From Eubacterium sp. (GTDB lineage: Bacteria; Bacillota; Clostridia; Lachnospirales; Lachnospiraceae): 7,641 bases of DNA. Below, one piece after another: positions 5,740 through 7,641 of the stretch (position 1 is its first letter; each line of letters opens with the position of its first letter). Under the pieces are notes generated by a model. It was not told where the DNA came from. It did no database searches and saw nothing but the letters and a program-made list of their open reading frames with translations. The position numbers were made by a program, and so were the translations under genes. The stretch covers positions 1 through 7,641 of the forward strand of contig JABUSX010000329.1 of assembly GCA_021442545.1 (NCBI GenBank), in the 5' to 3' direction.

Positions 5740-6789
5740 ATGACTGAAAAAATGAGTTTCGGAAAGATTCCGCAGAGTGTTGAAGAAGAGCAGATAACCG
5801 TATCAATTCCCCTGAGTACCTGGCAGTTGTTTCAGGCTGTTTCCGTGCATCCGGTCGGGGAGGCGTCGGAATGTTATCTGGATCAGATGAAAGCCAGCAT
5901 GGCGGCCGGGAATGAAAAATTCCCGCTTCCGGATGTATTCAAAAATCTGGGAAACAAGCGAGGAAGCGTCCGCATGGGAAGCCTGGAGGACTCTGTATTT
6001 TACCCCGGAACCTCAAGGAAATACTGGGTATATCTTCCGGCAGATACAGATCCGGAAGAAAAGCTGAATCTGGTTCTGATCCTGGATGCGAACTTCTTTA
6101 TGTACGATTCCGAAACGGGAAAACTCCTGGAAGATCCGGGGCTTCTCCGGATGTTCGATAATCTGATCGCCGAAAAGAAGATCCCGCCGACCGCCGTGCT
6201 GCTTGCGGAATACGGAACACCGGGTCCCGGCCAGCCGGTCAACGGTTATTCGGAAGGCAGGGTAAACCGCAGTGTGGAATACGATACGACAAGCGACCGG
6301 CATGCCCGTTTCCTGACGGAGGAGCTGATGCCGGCGGCTCTGGACGGCTGCACCATTTCTCCGGATCCGAAGGATCATATCATCTGCGGATTCAGTTCTT
6401 CCGGTGTCGCGGCCTTTTGTGCGGCATGGTTCCGGCCGGAAGTTTTCGGAAATGTGTTTCACGGGAGCGGAAGCTTCGTGAATATCCGGAACGGCATCGT
6501 GTGGCCTTCCGTTATCCGGATCAGCCCCCGGAAACCGATCCGTGTTTTCGGCACGGCCGGAAAACACGATCTGGACAATATTTTCGGAAGCTGGCTGACG
6601 GCAAATACAGACGTAGCCTGCGCACTTCATTACGCAGACTACGAGAATCTCTTTTATATAACCGAAGCAGGACACAGCCTGCCGGTCTTTTACCGGACGC
6701 TTCCCGAAGGGATCGCCTGGCTGTTCGGCGGGAAAGAGCCGGAATTCGAGTATATGAAGAAGATAGATTTTGCAGAAGTGATCCGCTGA
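5740..6789 (+). CDS. Putative esterase, alpha/beta-hydrolase of the enterochelin-esterase-like (Fes/PF00756) family
   Basis: A 349-residue protein with no clear signal peptide, so probably cytoplasmic. The core from about residue 80 matches Fes-like esterases: FYPGTSRKYWVYLP (87-100), LILDANFF (113-120), SVEYDTTSDRHARFL (178-192), the nucleophile elbow GFSSSG (217-222) with Ser219, HGSGSFVNIRNG (241-252), HDLDN (276-280) with candidate acid Asp277 or Asp279, and EAGHS (309-313) with His312. A Ser-Asp-His triad is therefore available. The fifth elbow position, usually Gly, is Ser221. The first 80 residues are not recognised. It is the last gene of the run, 99 bases after the kinase and 40 bases before the terminator hairpin. 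In this setting it may open a lactone or ester of a sugar acid, upstream of the kinase and reductase; that is inference. Enterobactin hydrolysis is unlikely, as no siderophore genes are present. Confidence 0.82.
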   Translation: MTEKMSFGKIPQSVEEEQITVSIPLSTWQLFQAVSVHPVGEASECYLDQMKASMAAGNEKFPLPDVFKNLGNKRGSVRMGSLEDSVFYPGTSRKYWVYLPADTDPEEKLNLVLILDANFFMYDSETGKLLEDPGLLRMFDNLIAEKKIPPTAVLLAEYGTPGPGQPVNGYSEGRVNRSVEYDTTSDRHARFLTEELMPAALDGCTISPDPKDHIICGFSSSGVAAFCAAWFRPEVFGNVFHGSGSFVNIRNGIVWPSVIRISPRKPIRVFGTAGKHDLDNIFGSWLTANTDVACALHYADYENLFYITEAGHSLPVFYRTLPEGIAWLFGGKEPEFEYMKKIDFAEVIR

Positions 6790-6823
6790 AAGCTGTCAGG
6801 GCAGAAGGCATTGATCGCGCCGT

Positions 6824-6875
6824 AAAAAACAGGATCATGAATCGGAAAAAGAGCCGTTCATGATCCTGCTTTTTT
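6824..6875. terminator. Strong bidirectional intrinsic terminator between convergent genes
   Basis: CAGGATCATGAA (6830-6841) pairs perfectly with TTCATGATCCTG (6857-6868). After one bulged T (6842) the stem continues with CGG (6843-6845) against CCG (6854-6856), leaving an 8-base loop. On the plus strand it is followed by C and six T (6870-6875). On the minus strand the run of six A at 6824-6829 becomes six T. It can thus end both the esterase transcript and the convergent regulator transcript. Confidence 0.93.
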
Positions 6876-6955
6876 ATCACTCATCCTCAGTGATCAGAAT
6901 TGTGCCGGTAAATGCAGTGATTCTGTTATCACTCATCCGCAACGATCAGAGTCGT
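6874..6955 (-). repeat. Duplicated 3' end of the DeoR-family gene
   Basis: The 30 bases at 6926-6955, covering the last eight codons and double stop (TGA TAA) of the regulator, recur at 6874-6903 with 25 identical positions, 52 bases away. Read on the minus strand, the outer copy gives TILITEDE then TGA TAA, against TTLIVADE in the gene. The outer copy lies directly against the terminator T-run. Within it, ATCACT/AGTGAT pairs at 6876-6881 with 6889-6894, and again at 6916-6921 with 6928-6933, give two small alternative hairpins. The outer copy is in a different frame from the gene and is not translated as part of it. Confidence 0.7.
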
Positions 6956-7641
6956 ATTGGAGTCCTGCGCTTTTTTCACATACTGATCATCCAGCGGTTT
7001 GTCCGTGATCAGCGTATCAATATCGGTCATGCGGGCGATGGTATACAGGGAGATCTTGTCAAACTTGTTGTTTGCCGCCAGAAGCACGGATTTATGGCTG
7101 ATCTGGATCGCAACTTTCTTAATATCGCCTTCCATTTCATTGGAATTGGTGATGCCGTGTGAAAGCGCAACTCCGTTGCAGCTCATGAAGGCGATGTTGG
7201 CGTTGAAATCCCGGAGCTGGTTCACGGACTGGATCCCGATGTTCGACATGGTGTTCCGGGCCAGCATTCCGCCGATCATCATGACCTGCATATCATACTG
7301 AAAAGCTTCCTGCAGAACGTAGATATTGTTCGTAATAATCGTCAGATCCTTGTGCCCCTGGAGGTGGCGCACCATGTGTGCGACTGTCACGCCGGAACCC
7401 AGGTAAACGATGTTGTTGTCCTTAACGAGTTCGGCTGCCTTGATGGCAATGCGGTCCAGATTCGGCGCATAGCTGAAGGGCTCGATGATTCCGGCCGAAG
7501 GGACGCTCTGCATCTCGGCTTCGGAGATCCGGGCTCCTCCGCGCGTGCGGATCAGGAGCCCTTTTGATGCCAGATACTGGACATCCCGCTTGATCGTGCT
7601 GAGAGAAACATCGCAGTGTGCGCAAAGTTCTTCGTAGGTAA
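6929..7641 (-). CDS. DeoR-family transcriptional regulator (partial, N-terminal start outside window)
   Basis: 236 codons are visible on the minus strand; the frame is open at the right edge and probably lacks only about 15-20 residues. DeoR regulators are cytoplasmic repressors that bind DNA with an N-terminal winged helix-turn-helix and sense a phosphorylated sugar with a C-terminal isomerase-like domain. Seen at the start: TYEELCAHCDVSLSTIKRD, the helix-turn-helix with the recognition-helix pattern TIKRD, then GLLIRTRGGA, the wing. The sensor domain shows VYLGSGVTVAHM, LTIITNN and MMIGGML, matching the family's GSGTT, TN and GG elements, and LLAANNKFDK, the usual late Lys/Phe strand. The gene ends normally at TGA followed at once by TAA. 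It is convergent with the four-gene run and shares its terminator, so it may be a local regulator, but it could instead control genes beyond the right edge, where its own promoter lies. Confidence 0.93.
   Translation of the reverse strand, partial: TYEELCAHCDVSLSTIKRDVQYLASKGLLIRTRGGARISEAEMQSVPSAGIIEPFSYAPNLDRIAIKAAELVKDNNIVYLGSGVTVAHMVRHLQGHKDLTIITNNIYVLQEAFQYDMQVMMIGGMLARNTMSNIGIQSVNQLRDFNANIAFMSCNGVALSHGITNSNEMEGDIKKVAIQISHKSVLLAANNKFDKISLYTIARMTDIDTLITDKPLDDQYVKKAQDSNTTLIVADE

Overview
The window looks like the chromosome of a Gram-positive anaerobe of the Clostridia, probably Lachnospiraceae. The reasons are an AddA-type (not RecB-type) recombination nuclease, strong GGAGG-type ribosome binding sites, fairly GC-rich codons for that group, and a DeoR-regulated sugar-acid cluster. 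The species cannot be named from the sequence alone. I see no rRNA, tRNA, CRISPR array, insertion sequence or phage gene.

Layout. Positions 2-619 hold the C-terminal nuclease end of addA, which is cut by the window edge. Positions 716-2023 hold a ClC-family chloride transporter with variant signature motifs. After a 210-base gap comes a run of four plus-strand genes: a GarR-like 2-hydroxy-3-oxopropionate (tartronate semialdehyde) reductase (2234-3124), a nitrilase-superfamily amidohydrolase (3146-4066), a kinase of the four-carbon acid-sugar (DUF1537) family (4204-5640) and an Fes-like alpha/beta-hydrolase esterase (5740-6789). The run ends at a strong hairpin, flanked on both sides by T/A runs, that can stop transcription from either direction (6824-6875). 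Facing it on the minus strand is a DeoR-family regulator (6929-7641), whose N-terminal start lies outside the window.

How the genes may work together (inference). The reductase and kinase are the kinds of enzymes that convert C3/C4 sugar acids into phosphorylated intermediates. The amidohydrolase and esterase could release such an acid from an amide and from an ester or lactone. DeoR regulators usually respond to phosphorylated sugars, so the cluster may be a substrate-inducible pathway for a blocked (amidated or esterified) acid sugar. No transporter, isomerase or decarboxylase/aldolase is present here, so the pathway is incomplete in the window and its substrate is unknown.

The gaps between genes are unusual. 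Several carry hairpins without a T-run. The amidohydrolase-kinase gap carries a 10-bp hairpin two bases past the stop codon, a 57-base stretch with no T, and an imperfect 20-base direct repeat. Just past the end of the regulator gene lies a second, diverged copy of its last eight codons plus stop codons, directly against the terminator.
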